Shown one piece after another: positions 11,649-23,412 of a DNA stretch of 64,000 bases. The stretch comes from Scedosporium boydii. Taxonomy: Eukaryota > Ascomycota > Sordariomycetes > Microascales > Microascaceae. Position 1 is the stretch's first letter, and each line of letters starts with the position of its first letter. The DNA lies in contig NJFT01000217.1 of assembly GCA_002221725.1 (NCBI GenBank), forward strand, positions 1-64,000, given 5' to 3'. The notes below the pieces were generated by a model that saw only the letters and a program-made list of their open reading frames with translations, had not been told where the DNA came from and did no database searches. Position numbers and translations under genes: made by a program.

Positions 11649-14600
11649 CCTTAAAAGATATAGAATAGATTGGAGATATCAACGATGGCAAGGTGGCACG
11701 TGGGAGTTACCGAGGGTAGTAGGTTCGGAAAAAAACAGAGGAATGATTAGGAGCACCAAAGTCCAGAGGGTGATGATCTGAGGTTTTCATCAAAGGTTGA
11801 GACGCGTGACCTCGAGAGGAGGAGGCGACTGTGCGATATGCGGAGGCGGCACAAGGACGCTGAATGCACGATGGTGACGTCTAGCGAAATTCGCGAATTC
11901 GCCGAATTCCCCAGGGAGCAAAGGAAGGGAGGAGAGTTGGAGGAGGAAGCTCTGCTCCAAACCAACGAGCCAACCCGATCCGAAACGAGGTCGAAGCTAC
12001 AAAGGCTAGTGAGAGTAAGAGACACTGGTACTTTGGAGTGACAGCATCAATCGATAAGTCTGGAGGAGGGCGAAGGAGCAAGCTAGAATGAACTTCAATG
12101 TTGCAACTTGAGAGCTCCAAGGCGGGTATTAGCGGGGTGGTTTTAGTGGCGGGCGGGGAGCAATTGCAGTTGGCGATTTGATCGATCCCTCAGGTAAAGT
12201 TGACCACCAGCAGACGTCAACGATCAGTCGATGTAGCTCCAAAGTAGCTTCTTGTATCACCCTGTCTCACTCGGTAGCTTTAGCTGTCACTCTTTGTCTG
12301 GGCGCTAGCTCAAACTCAGCCTCGGTGCTGTGTTATTGCCGTGGGTATCAAAGACTTCGGTCTGGGCTCAATCAAAACCGTGCCGTCATCGGGTACTTCG
12401 TAGTTGAACACAGGAACCTCTTTTTTTATTCCTCTTTTCGTCGTATTGATCTCTCTGATCCGTTTTAGGGCAGCCAGGTTCAATGCTCTGCTGCGGATCC
12501 TAATCCTACACTGAGCTACAGTGGGAAAATAGGCGATTGTGGGCGGCAAGACTAGCTCAAAGGAGTCAAGTGCCCTCGAAGCTCTGACGAAAACAGACTT
12601 ACAACGAGCTCTCTTTGGTAGTATTTATGATTGAGGAGGTCAGACTCAGAATTTCCCCAACTCCACTGCTGATGGACCCGAAGCGGGCTCGGATATAGCG
12701 GTCGACGGGAGGATACGGCCGAGGTCGCTGCCGTGCGTGTACGAAGTGATGGATGTATTGATGTATACGAAGTAGATTGATTTTGCTGTCGTAATTGTGC
12801 GTACGTAGGATTCCGAGCTTGGGAGCCGTTTTTCAAATTGAGCTGGGAGGATCTGGATCCGGGTCTGGATCTGGAAGAGACCGGGGACAAGGGACAAGGG
12901 GCAAGGGGGGCTTGGGCCAGATCGCTTGGCTCTTCTTGGAGGGGAATGCCGAAGATAATCTCGCAAGATAATCTCTCTCTCAGATAATCTCTCGGCTGCG
13001 GTAACACGCAGGCCCCGATGCAGGCGGCAGAGGGACTGGACTGGACAGAGAGGAACGTCGAGGGTCTATTAGTAGGAGCGCAGGCCTGGGCAGGGCAATC
13101 AGTGGGGTGCGACTTTGTGTTGGTCTGTTCTCGTTCTTATATCGTGTTGCAGAACGGGTTTAACCAGGCTGTGCTAGTTGCTAGTTGATTTGTGCACCAG
13201 GAACAAGAGAACAGAACAAGAATAGGAAAAGAACGTTGAATAAATACCGGACCTAAATGTTTATTTAACTTTCATGTTCTATCACTGCTTCTTATATGCA
13301 TGTCCCAGATCAGCTTCGGCCCTGGCTTGTAATTGTAGTGTCGTGTAGTTGTCTTAGTTTCCTCCCATCGTCCAGGCACAACGGCTGAACACTTGGATAG
13401 GATTGGGCCGGCCGCGTACATCGTCGTACTAAATCTGGATGCCATCAAGCAGGAACAGGAACGAACCTCCCAAAGCTTCGAGATTGGTAAACAACCTCTG
13501 CTGGTTCGTGACATTTGGCCATAGTCGGGTGATACTCTCCGCCACTAGCAGCTTGTTATCTAACGAGTCTGTCACATCAACTCACTAAACTTTGCCCATC
13601 TGAGATACGGCGACGGTGATTCGCCGAGCCATCCAAGACTACCATCGGCTCCCCGCGCATGCGAGCTCACTTTCTTACAGCGGGAGCGGGATCTGGTATG
13701 TCTGTAGTGTGCTACCGTGGGGTTTCCTCCCAGGATTCAAGATGGATCATTGTTTTCTTCCGCTGTCATGTCGCGCCAAATCCCTGTCACTATGCAGCCT
13801 GCCTTACAAGTAGTACTCTGTAATACTATTTATTTCCTAGTGGACCCGATCACAAAGGTATTGATCGTCGTTGGCCCGAGGAGTGGAGGTTTCTTTGTGT
13901 CATCGACAAGGTATGAACTTTCTTCTCGTGGGGGAAAGGGAGAGGGATGATGATGACGACGATGCGATGAGAACCATCTTCGCAAGAAACTAGATCCTCC
14001 GACCCTTCCACCGTGACAAGGTAACGGGTCTCATAGGAACGGGACGAGGTCCTCGTGATCAATGAACCGAATCTCCCTCACTTACAAGAGTTCCATGGCC
14101 AACTATGCTCTCCTCATCTCGCTCTCTCCAATACTCCAATACCCACCCTCACAGCCTCCCCCAATGCCCAAACCCCACCCCCAAGCCTGCACGCGAGATG
14201 CACTTCCTCCTTGATCCGGTCTAGACTCGAACGATTGCGATACAAACCGGGTTGGGTTTTCTAACGAGTAATGCCAACTGGAGCGGAGCTGTTCACGAAA
14301 GCTGGAGCCTGGTTCCGAAAGGGGATATCCCACCCTCCTCCTCCCAAGCTAAGATTGACCAATCGATCGAGACGTTTTACTCATCACGATGTCAGCTCTT
14401 TTTCGCAAGTGAATCTGCTAGTTCCGCCGTCGAGGCGTAAACAGCTTTTCATATTAACTCGTTTGATTTGTTTCGTTCTAATGTTCTTATTTTGCAGACT
14501 GGGAACCCTGCCGACATCAAGCGCGGGTAGTGCAGTGTGCCGTATCCAATATACTCTGGATCTCTTGGACAGGCATTTCCAGGTCTTCTCGCACTTACTC

Positions 14601-15082
14601 TGAGAGAGTAGAGTAGTTCAATCACAGTTTGGGCTTTACATCTATTGAGACGGCTCCAACTTCTGAAGAGTTTAAATCTGTTTTCATCGGTCATTGACCG
14701 GGCCTTCCCATACCTCCAAGAGATGACCTTTTTTATGGATGCACTCATAAACTTGCTACCCATGAGCCAAGAAATGGGAACGACGATATCACTATTGGGA
14801 GACGTGGTTCGACGAGATCTTGCATACCGAGGCCCTCAAGTGTGCAAGCCTCGATGTCATCCAGTTTATTGACTGCCCAGGCATGCTAACAAACCGCTTG
14901 CTCAAAGACAATGCCACCTTGCCTGCCATGCGGAACGCCGCGAAAAAGAGTTTCCTTACTCGCCCCTATAGGCCCTTGACTCCGGTTCTACCGTATATTG
15001 TTTCCAAAAAGCGCCGGCCTTCTCGACAGACCAATAGCATCACCCATTCACGCTCGGTTGAGCAGTCCTCGTTCTTCCCTCC
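11649..15082. other. Gene-free stretch of 3.4 kb with GATA cluster
   Basis: No convincing coding region. The open frames are short and do not join at good splice sites into a recognisable protein. It contains copies of the TACGAAGT motif at 12740 and 12766, and three AGATAATC sites at 12953-12989 upstream of the SidL-like gene. Part of it should be the promoter of that gene. Confidence 0.45.
12953..12989. promoter_or_regulatory. Cluster of three AGATAATC GATA-factor sites
   Basis: AGATAATC occurs at 12953-12960, 12966-12973 and 12982-12989, about 1.3 kb upstream of the SidL-like start codon. Each contains AGATAA, the core bound by fungal GATA factors such as SreA (iron) and AreA (nitrogen). 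Direct repetition at 13- and 16-base spacing is unusual. Function is inferred only. Confidence 0.35.
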
Positions 15083-15520
15083 TTAACCCCTACCTCCATT
15101 GTAATCAGCACCGCCAGCTTTCCTCAGCCTAGCAACAATATCCGCCTCATCCAAATCCGACTTGTCATTCGCATCAACCTGTATACTATGATGGCTCAGC
15201 ACCTTCTTCACCTCCCCGCTCTCAATGCTAACCCTCGCCTTCCTCATGACCTTGGTATTGTCCCCAATCCAAATGACGAGCACAAACTTGACCCTCTTGC
15301 TCTCCGAGTCGTTGGCGTATTCCACCCGCACGTACGCGTACTGCACCTGGCTGTCGTCGAGCTCATCGCGCAGCTCCGAGAGACCGCCCGATCCCGTCTT
15401 GGTCAGCTTGAGCTGGTTGCCCGTCGGACCGTTGCCGATGAGAAGCCAGTTCGTGGGCTCTTTGTCTGAGCGGACGGCGTCGTATGCGCTGGCTATCTCG
15501 GGGGAGTTGAGGCCAGACAT
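15083..15520 (-). CDS. Coactosin-like ADF-H domain actin-binding protein
   Basis: Single-exon gene of 145 aa, the usual size for coactosin (about 142 aa). The whole protein is one ADF-homology domain. It starts SGLNSPEIASAYDAVRSDKEPTNW, continues with SELRDELDDSQVQYAYVRV and KFVLVIWIGDNTKVMRKARV, then the F-actin-binding helix region around VKKVLSHHSIQVDANDKSDLDE. Coactosin binds actin filaments in the cytoplasm and counteracts capping. The ATG at 15520 was chosen because upstream in-frame residues lack family similarity. A short Gly-rich tail ends the protein. The neighbours are unrelated. Confidence 0.93.
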   Translation of the reverse strand: MSGLNSPEIASAYDAVRSDKEPTNWLLIGNGPTGNQLKLTKTGSGGLSELRDELDDSQVQYAYVRVEYANDSESKRVKFVLVIWIGDNTKVMRKARVSIESGEVKKVLSHHSIQVDANDKSDLDEADIVARLRKAGGADYNGGRG

Positions 15521-17190
15521 GGTTTGTCTTTTTTTATGTGATATTCTCAGGGGTAAAAAGGGTCGGTGCGGGGGCAAATCCGTGGTGCTTGCGTCAAAGG
15601 AGAGGGTTCGCTTGTTGTCCCTCCGGCGTTTACGGGTCGATGGTTCTCTTGCGTTTTCTTTGATTTTTCGGGGAGATTTTTGGAGAAGAGCTTCGTGGTA
15701 GGAGAGCTTTGCGGCAAGTCGTGTCAGAGACTTGTCGGGACGGGTTGTTCGGTCTCGTGCCGCTGCTCGGTGTGGAGGGGAGAAGCCAAGTGATCGGCCA
15801 GCGATGCTGAACCCCCTGTCTCAGTCCGTCTTGGAGGGGTCGATCGCCTCCATTGAAGCATTGTGGTGGGGAGCTTTTCATTCGTTACTGACATAAATGG
15901 GATAAGATGTAATTTATCTTACTAGAGTGAGTATCGGCTTCACCGTGTCAATTCACGGATAAGTGCATCATTCGCTTGTTTGCGCCAGACAGCTCAACAC
16001 TTGACAGAGACACAAAGACAGCAGAAATAGAATATATCGAGTCAATTTATACCAAGAAATTGGTTCTCTCACACAGCTGGTGTCACCTTTGCAGTGGTCC
16101 CAGCCGATGTCAAGACCACAGATTCTATGAGCGCTAAGGACACTATTCGTTTGCAGAATTCAATCTTGGCCATACCATATCAGCAAAAACAACTATTGAC
16201 GACAAGTGAAAGACAAGTGTGTCTTCATAATAGTCTTTGGCCGACCTTTGCTTTGTCTCAGAAACCAGTCTGGGGCGGCCGATTCCGTTGTTTCCCATTG
16301 TTATCCGCAATTTCCGTCCGTCCTTGGCCTTCAACCTTCTCTCTCTTTAGCCTCCACGTTGCAAGACAGACTAAGCTGCTGCTTTATGCCTAGTAAGGGA
16401 CAAGATGTAGATATTTTGATTAATGCACTTACATTCAACTTCCTTTTAGAAAGAGGACAGAAAGGGGTGGCAGGGAGGGATTAGCCTTCCTTCGGCCTTA
16501 TCTGCAGATTGTAGTACACAGCCGGCTATGCTCTCCCGCACTTACACACTCACTTACACGCTCACTTACACTTACACGAAAACACCCTTTTGTGATCTCC
16601 TCAGTCACATCGCAAGGGATGGCTTTTCAGACCCTCTACTACCTGACTAGGTAGGATGACTTCTTCCCCTTGAGCCCTAATCCATTTCATCTCTTCCCGA
16701 CCACAACTTTCTTTCTCCTTGCTCTCATCACAATCACAGCACCAGCACACTCCCAGCCCTGGACTCCTGATTGTCCTGCTTCACTCTTCACCTTTCACCT
16801 TTCTCTGGTAAGTATCAGATTCTCTTTGTCAATCTGACTCCTCGCTTCTCTCCCAGGAGAAGATCCTGTCAGTGCTGAATCTTCTTTGTAGACCAAAGCT
16901 TGGCTCAGGGATCAAGCCCACAGTGTGGCCATCAGTCCCCTTTGCCCACACAACAGAACTCTAGCAAAGGAGAAAAAAACCTACCTAAGGGAATATCGTC
17001 AGGCCAATACGGCGCCTCTACAGTAAGTCTTAAAAAGCCGGCTTTCCTCGGTTGGCGTTTCCCGTTTTGTTTTTCCCCCTTCTCTCTCTGTTCTCATTTA
17101 CCCTCGATCCTCGTCTGATTCCTCCATCACCCTCCGATCGAGTACGGAATTCTAACCTTCAATCCTCTCATCTCTCCCTAGTCCTTCAAG
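15521..17190. promoter_or_regulatory. Promoter and spliced leader of the nucleotidylyltransferase-like gene
   Basis: Divergent region between the coactosin gene (-) and the nucleotidylyltransferase-like gene (+). Two likely 5' UTR introns are visible: 16808-16856 (GTAAGT to CAG) and 17023-17181 (GTAAGT to TAG), the latter ending 9 bases before the ATG. A short tandem array of CACTTACAC-like units lies at about 16541-16580. No other gene was seen. Confidence 0.5.
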
Positions 17191-18396
17191 ATGGCGTTCA
17201 CTACGCCCGCGTTCATCCCTATGATCCCACCTCCCCCCATTGAGCTGCCTCGTCCTTGGCCTGCCTCGGACGGTACGGACATCCCTCTTTCCGAGTTCAT
17301 TCAAGACATCCTGCCCAAGGGAAATGATCCTCGTGACCCTCCTCCCTTTCAGCATGGTAGTGCCGTTGAACCCCCAATGCTTCGCGCTGGTGTTCCCAAC
17401 ACCATTCTCTTATTCCCCGGTTCCTTCAACCCTCCCCATCATGGCCATATGAAGCTCCTGAAGCAGGTCATGGAGGGTGTCGGCAAGGACCTGAATGTCA
17501 TCGGTGCAATTATCATCATCGATGATGATGAGAAGCTCGCCGAGAAAGCCAAGAACGGCGACTTGAAGCTCAAGTTCTCGCAGAGACACCGGGCCCGTTT
17601 GTGGCACGGCGATCGTCGTCCCCCAGTTGATTGGGTGTGGATCTTTTCTCACCCGGAGAGCAAATGGTGGAAATTTCGCTCTGATTTGGTCGAAAAGGCC
17701 AAGAAAGATAAGTACGACATTCGTTTTATCCATCTCGTTGGTCCGACTCAGATCACGGAGGACTCCCTCCCCGATACCAAGACTTGGTCTTGTGACTACA
17801 TCATCACCTCGGATACGGATTACAAACCGGGCCAAATGGGTGTCTTGGACATTCCGTCCGACAAGGCTCGTGAATGCAGCCCTTGGATCCGAGCCGGCAG
17901 TATCAACAATGATATCCACCAGCTTGCGTGCGCCAAATTCAACGTTGACCCGACCGTGGCCACGCCCTACGCTTTTCTGCAGTACATTCACAACGAATCG
18001 CAGCGAATCGGCGCCACAGCCCTGAGCAATTGGGTCTGTGAGCGTCGCGAGTATCCTTTCGGAACGATCCGCTACGTTCCGGCAGCCAGCACCGATGAGA
18101 AGCGAGGCATTCAGTCTGACCAGGTTCGGAAGTTGATCGTTGATACCGACGTCAGCGAATTCCTCCATATCTATCCAGCTCTGGCCGTGGCGGTTCCGCA
18201 GCCGAGGCTGATGCTTCTGTTCGTGCGCGAGATGCGAGCCATGGAGAATCCTCATTTGTACTTTACGATTTTCCCACCCACCCCCAGAACCCCCGGAAAT
18301 TCGTCGAAGCCGAAGAAACCGGCCAAGAAATCTCCCGATGAGGACCCCAAGAAACCTATCGGTGGTTGTGATGGCTCCGAGGACCCTCGCATTTAG
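17191..18396 (+). CDS. Nucleotidylyltransferase-superfamily protein (HxGH motif)
   Basis: Reads 401 codons from the ATG that follows a spliced leader to a TAG at 18394. A Pro-rich N terminus precedes LLFPGSFNPPHHGHMKLL near residues 70-88, the nucleotide-binding GSFNPxHxGH loop of the cytidylyl/NMN-adenylyltransferase superfamily. It continues with IIIIDDDEKLAEKA, RARLWHGDRRPPVDWVW and FIHLVGPTQITEDS. The superfamily transfers a nucleotidyl group from ATP or CTP to a phosphorylated acceptor. The substrate cannot be read here, and the overall sequence does not look like standard NMNAT, which is much shorter. The last 50 residues are Lys/Pro-rich. The frame stays open for 254 more codons past the TAG, so the true C terminus is uncertain. 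Confidence 0.72.
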   Translation: MAFTTPAFIPMIPPPPIELPRPWPASDGTDIPLSEFIQDILPKGNDPRDPPPFQHGSAVEPPMLRAGVPNTILLFPGSFNPPHHGHMKLLKQVMEGVGKDLNVIGAIIIIDDDEKLAEKAKNGDLKLKFSQRHRARLWHGDRRPPVDWVWIFSHPESKWWKFRSDLVEKAKKDKYDIRFIHLVGPTQITEDSLPDTKTWSCDYIITSDTDYKPGQMGVLDIPSDKARECSPWIRAGSINNDIHQLACAKFNVDPTVATPYAFLQYIHNESQRIGATALSNWVCERREYPFGTIRYVPAASTDEKRGIQSDQVRKLIVDTDVSEFLHIYPALAVAVPQPRLMLLFVREMRAMENPHLYFTIFPPTPRTPGNSSKPKKPAKKSPDEDPKKPIGGCDGSEDPRI

Positions 18397-19158
18397 GAAA
18401 ACAAGACCCAAGGAGTCCCGTCTAACCAGTCTGCTCGAAAGAGGTTCAAGGACAGCGAGAGGACCAACAGCGGCCCTCATCGAGAGACCAAGAAGGCCAA
18501 GTACGATGACTTCGAGTACGAAGCTCTCAATGAATTGAGGAGGGTCATCAATCGTGACAAGACCGAGAACCTCCATGCCAGTTCTTGGCACTCGGGCTGG
18601 ATCCCTCTCGGCGATTTCGCTTATCTCGCTGAACTCAGCAAGGTATTTGATGATTCGTCCGGTGACGAGAAGAAGCCGAAGCCCGCCGATGTGCCCGCCG
18701 ACATGGAGAGCCCCGTTCAGCAGCACACGGCTCGGCGCAAGGCTTTTGCTGCCGCTGCCGCTGCGAAAGCCTCTTCCGGCACCCAGGGAGGCAAAATTAA
18801 GGCTGCAACGACCATGTCTGACAAGATGGCTTTGAGGCCGAAGGCTTCGGTTTCGGGTCTTAGCGGCAACTACTATGCCAAGCTCGCAGAGGCGGCCTCT
18901 GTCGGTCATGGCAGTCAGCCCGCTGGAATGACTGATTCGACCACGACCAAGGTCTTCGCCGTCAAGGCGTCGTCTGATGGCCAGGCTCCACGGACCCCAC
19001 CTGCCCAGGTTACCTCGAACGAGCCATCCAAGGGAAATGCCGGCGAGCTAACCAAGACAGAGATGGACGTCGATGGACCTCAGCCGTTCAACATCGTCAA
19101 CTGGTCCCATCCCAACGGGGGTGTCTACTTGCGGGGTCCCCCTGGACAGCAGTCTTGA
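18397..19158 (+). CDS. In-frame continuation beyond TAG of the preceding gene
   Basis: Same reading frame as the 17191 gene, open without interruption from just after the TAG at 18394 to a stop at 19156-19158 (253 residues). The first ATG is only at 18535. It encodes a basic stretch (SARKRFKDSE, RETKKAKYDDFEYE), a conserved-looking segment SSWHSGWIPLGDFAYLAEL, and an Ala/Lys-rich, probably disordered tail ending YLRGPPGQQS. The codon pattern matches the upstream part. Options are a C-terminal part joined by splicing (an in-frame intron 18223-18396 is conceivable, GTGCGC to TTTAG), stop readthrough, a nonsense mutation or base error, or a separate small gene from 18535. I cannot decide between them. 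No domain was recognised. Confidence 0.45.
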   Translation, partial: ENKTQGVPSNQSARKRFKDSERTNSGPHRETKKAKYDDFEYEALNELRRVINRDKTENLHASSWHSGWIPLGDFAYLAELSKVFDDSSGDEKKPKPADVPADMESPVQQHTARRKAFAAAAAAKASSGTQGGKIKAATTMSDKMALRPKASVSGLSGNYYAKLAEAASVGHGSQPAGMTDSTTTKVFAVKASSDGQAPRTPPAQVTSNEPSKGNAGELTKTEMDVDGPQPFNIVNWSHPNGGVYLRGPPGQQS

Positions 19159-21289
19159 GCGTTATTCGCTCATATTACACGGCTGATGGTCCGTCCTCAT
19201 GCAAGGTATCAAGAAGCATGCATATTGAGTGGTGGGTGGTGGTGGGGAAGGGATTGTATTGTTTTTCTGAGACTGTCTTTGTTTTTTTCTTGCACTTGTT
19301 ACCCCTTTTCATTGTTCTATCGTCCGTCAACCTGATGGACGGCGTCGGCCATGGGGGTTTCTTCCTCGTTTGTTCCCCTCTCCAGCGTCATCGAATCAGG
19401 CAAGTTATACACGTACTATCTTTTTTTTCGACAAGAGCTGTTTGAAGTGGCTTGGCATTATTACTCGACCCAGCAGTTCGGGTTCCTGTTCGCCTCGTTT
19501 TTTGCTCCCAGAGGATGTTGTTTCTCGTCGGTCGAGCCTTGACAGGAGTAAATCCTGGTTATGGCTGGTAGACTATTGATTTTTGAAGAAGGGGGCCTGT
19601 TTCCAAGTTGTTCTCCGTTGAGGATCGAGAGTCCTATCACGTTTTTCAATTCGTTTTCTTGTCTTTTTCTGTCCGTTACACTATCTCGTACCTTGCGTAC
19701 GAGGCGGATGTAGGACACAGCTAGTCAATAAAGTTCATCCCTTCCCCACCCAAAGTTCTGCAAGTCTGCAGGGGAGATTCGAGATTCCCCCCACCTCAAC
19801 CTCGTGGCCTTTCGGAAGCCAGGAGATGGCGTACTCGTAACTAACTTTGGTGCTACTTCGTACTAGCCCTGCACAAGGGATAGAGATCCAGCGAACCGGA
19901 TCGTGGCCATGTGGGTGGGAATGGACGCTGTGGTTGAGCCATCGTAACAATCCTAACAGGGGTGGAGACGGCGCATTCTGCAAAGAAGGTCAAGCTTCGA
20001 AACGCTTTGGCTTTTGAGGAGGAACATGGCTCTGTTTTACTTCAAAGTTCGTATCATGGCATGATGTGATGGATGTGATGGGATGGGATGGATTTAGCGG
20101 CTGGCGCATAATTCAGGCGAGCGAGCGCAGGTCTATGAAGAAGAGAACCGGGTGAGGAGAGAAAGTGGCGTTAGATGATGATGCCTGTAGATGTAATTAT
20201 GGAGCACTGGCACTGGGAAAGCAAGGGAAAAGCGGCATGAGGAGAGGTTGAAGATTTCAATCGCTTCAGGTTGTGCGTTGCGTGGGGGCGAAGCGCATCC
20301 GACTCGGGGAGGACGTGGTCGAAATGGAAGCTGCGATTGGTCGGACGAGTCTATCACCAACATCGTGTTACTACGTATTTTCTCTCTGACCAGACTGTCG
20401 GGCTCGGTGGATGGCACAGGTTCGCCCAATTCTGCCACCGAAGGCAATGCATGCGCATTAACCTGCTTTTATGAAGCCTCGTCTTATTCTCGTCTTTGCT
20501 TTTTTCCCCTCGTCTTCCCGGTCTCCTGGCCGAGGACAGGAAACGTTTGTGCACGATGTGCATTCAAGTTGATCATCTTCCACGCCATCCACACATCCAC
20601 CATCCCACCACCACGTCCACATCCCACCTGGATCCTCGCCGTTAGTTCTACATCGGGATGCCGAGCTTGACAGGTACGCGGAACCAAATTAAACTAGAAT
20701 GGCCTAGTCCAGGCTCCAAATAAGAGCTGCAAATTCCGTTGCCGCAGCCGATTGGGAGGAAGCACCCGCCCATCCGTGAAGTGACCGGGCCAGTTGATGC
20801 CCTGATACCCTCCCCCCACCGAGTCACTTTGCAGGACTCGAAAGCTTGAAAGGATCCGAGCTCAACGTCCCAAGGGCCCGGATACAGGGTGCTGCCCACG
20901 CTTCCTTTCCTGTGCAGCGCATTGGACCGGAGCCCTCCAGCTCTCCAACCTAGCCGATGGTAAGCTAAAACGTCCTTTGGCACGGAATTATTACCACACT
21001 TATCTTCAACTCTTCTCCCCACCTCCTCGTCTGAGGATGTCTCACCTGTCCTCGTTGGACACAGACCAACAGCCTTCCCGATTTCTGTTTAAACGTCGAT
21101 TGTGTCGATGGTGGCGTCGAGGAGTCAAGACGCCGATCATCTTCGAACGTTCTGATCAACTTACTCGCTTCTAAGAGATCTATGATATCGACGAGTTAAC
21201 GCAATGGATCATCAAATTCGCTGATCCTTGAACTGGGATACTTGAACACCACTCACACAGCCTGATTTATTGAACGCTCTAAAGACAAC
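19159..21289. other. Gene-free stretch of 2.1 kb
   Basis: Contains the 3' UTR of the preceding gene and the promoter of the phosphate transporter. The frames are short and unconvincing. One TACTTCGTAC motif lies at 19854-19863, and a simple GGATG/TGATG repeat lies at about 20058-20092. No RNA gene was recognised. Confidence 0.45.
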
Positions 21290-23412
21290 ATGGCGGCCCT
21301 CCCACAGTACACTTACATCTTCGTCATTACAGTTATTCTGGCTTTCTTGGATGCTTGGAACATCGGTAAGTGTATTTGACGCAGACGAATCATTTTTGGA
21401 TCCTCGAGAAATATACATCAAACAACCAAGCCGCCCTCCGTACTACGATATCGCCTCGTAGCTCATCATATGCTCTCCCATCAATATCACCAATCATATA
21501 CCTACCATCGAACAACATGGGAGTACGTATAGCACTCGGGAGCTAACTCACTTGTATCAGGCGCCAACGATGTTGCCAACTCCTTCGCCTCGTCCATCTC
21601 CTCGCGATGTCTCACCATGAAGCAAGCCGTCATGGTCGCCTCACTCACCGAATTCTCCGGCTCGGTCTCCGTGGGCTCCCGAGTCGCCGACACCATTCGC
21701 ACCAAGGTCATCGACCCATCGCTCTACGCCGAAAACCCTTCCGTCCTCCTCCTCGCCATGATGTGCACCGTCTTCGGCTCCTCCATCTTCCTTACCATCG
21801 CCACCCGCTACGGCCTTCCCGTCTCGACGACCCATTCGACTATTGGAGGTCTCGTAGGTGCTGCGACTGCCTCTGTGGGCATCTCGAAAATCAACTGGGG
21901 AGTTTCGGGTGTGTCGCAGGTGTTTCTGGCTTGGATCATAGCACCAGGTATTGCTGGGTGCTTGGGGGCTTTGCTATTCATTTTCACGAAGATGGCGGTG
22001 CTCTCGAGGAAGCAGGCTGTGAGAAACGCTTTACTCTCCATTCCCGTCTACACCTTCGTCACCATCGGTTCCCTGACGAGTAAGTCATCGTCCCGCTCTA
22101 CTCGGTGCCTCTCTCTATCTCATATTCCTCTCGCTAACACCATCACTTCAGTGCTTGTCGCTTGGAAAGGAGTCCAAGTCGCCAAAGAGCCCTCGACCGA
22201 ACTCATGATCATCCTCGTCTTCACCATCGCCGGCGGTGCCGCTATCATCGTAGCCCTCTTTCTCCTACCCTACCTCTGGCGCCGCATTATGAGTGAAGAT
22301 TGGCCCTTGAAGTGGTACATGATCTGGCAAGGCCCCTTTCTGCTCAAACGCCCAGAACCACCACCGACACCACCGGGTTTCAACAAGCTCAAAATAAAAA
22401 ACTATTACCAAGGGCACCTCACCCCCGAAGAACTCTTCTACGTCCGCGCCTCCGACACCCTCCTCAAATCCGTCCAAACCAGCCCTGACGGATCCCCTCC
22501 CATCTTCATCGACAACGACGACGACTTCGTCCTCCCTCCCCCGGCCCAAGCCGTCCCCTCCATGCACGGCGCCATACTGGCACCCTCTTCATCTTCCACC
22601 CGTTGCCAAACCCCCAACAACGATCTAATCCCCCCTAGACCTCCGGGCCACTGGACAACCCCCAAAGTCTTCCTCTGGAAAGTCAACCGCATCCTCCTCC
22701 ACGGCCTAGAGCAGGACGTCGTCCGCCTTCAAAAGATCAACTCCGTGCTGACGTGGGACATCGCCACCATGCACTCCAAGGCCCAACGCTTCGACAACCG
22801 CGCCGAACATGCCTACAGTTTCCTCCAGGTCATCACGGCCGCAGCGGCCAGTTTCGTCCACGGCGCCAACGACGTCTCGAACTCGGTCGCTCCGCTCTCG
22901 ACAGCCTACGAAGTCTGGCTGCACAACGAAGTGCCCATGACAGTCGGCGTGCCAATATGGATCTTGTGTCTTGGCGGCGGCGCAATAGTCTTGGGATTGG
23001 TCACGTACGGTTATCACGTGATGCGGAACCTAGGCAATCGGTTGACGTTGATATCGCCGTCCAGAGGGTTCTGCATGGAGCTGTCTACAGCTATTACCGT
23101 GCTTATGGCCACGAGGCTGGCTCTTCCCGTTTCGGTATGTTCAAGCCTCAAAGCTCGTCCCTTGTCTTGTCCTTGAAACTTGAGATGTCGCTAACATGAG
23201 AACAAAAAAAGACGACGCAATGTATCACCGGCGCGACGGTGGGAGTTGGTCTTGCCAACGGCGACTGGCGCAGTATCAACCCACGCCTCGTCGCCTTCAT
23301 CTACTTTGGCTGGGTCATTACTTTACCAGTCACAGCACTCCTATCGGGTAGCATGATGGCTGTCATTCTCAATGCGCCAACCTGGTCATCCAGAGTGGCC
23401 AACCCAACTTAA
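21290..23412 (+). CDS. PHO89: Na+/phosphate symporter, PiT family (PHO89 / Neurospora pho-4 type)
   Basis: Plasma-membrane inorganic phosphate importer coupled to cations. Exons are 21290-21365, 21561-22079, 22152-23134 and 23212-23412 (592 aa, as in pho-4). The two diagnostic PiT repeats are present: GANDVANSFA at residues 26-35, rebuilt across intron 1, and GANDVSNSVAPL at 436-447, each followed by several hydrophobic segments. A long hydrophilic loop (about 280-420), rich in Pro, Ser and Asp, separates the two halves, as in eukaryotic PiT proteins. The last intron interrupts VSTTQCITGA, matching VSTTHSTIGG in the first half. A second phosphate transporter of another family starts about 6 kb downstream on the other strand. 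Regulation by phosphate is expected from the family but no site was identified. Confidence 0.95.

Noticed and set aside
12552..13007. Minus-strand open frame of 151 codons in the 11.6-15.1 kb gap
   Set aside because: Ser/Pro/Arg-rich, no motif, overlaps simple repeats and GATA sites, and has no supporting splice structure.
17410..18909. Minus-strand open frame of 499 codons
   Set aside because: It mirrors the plus-strand nucleotidylyltransferase-like gene, which has the HxGH motif, a good start and leader introns. The mirror has Leu/Arg/Val-rich composition and no motif.
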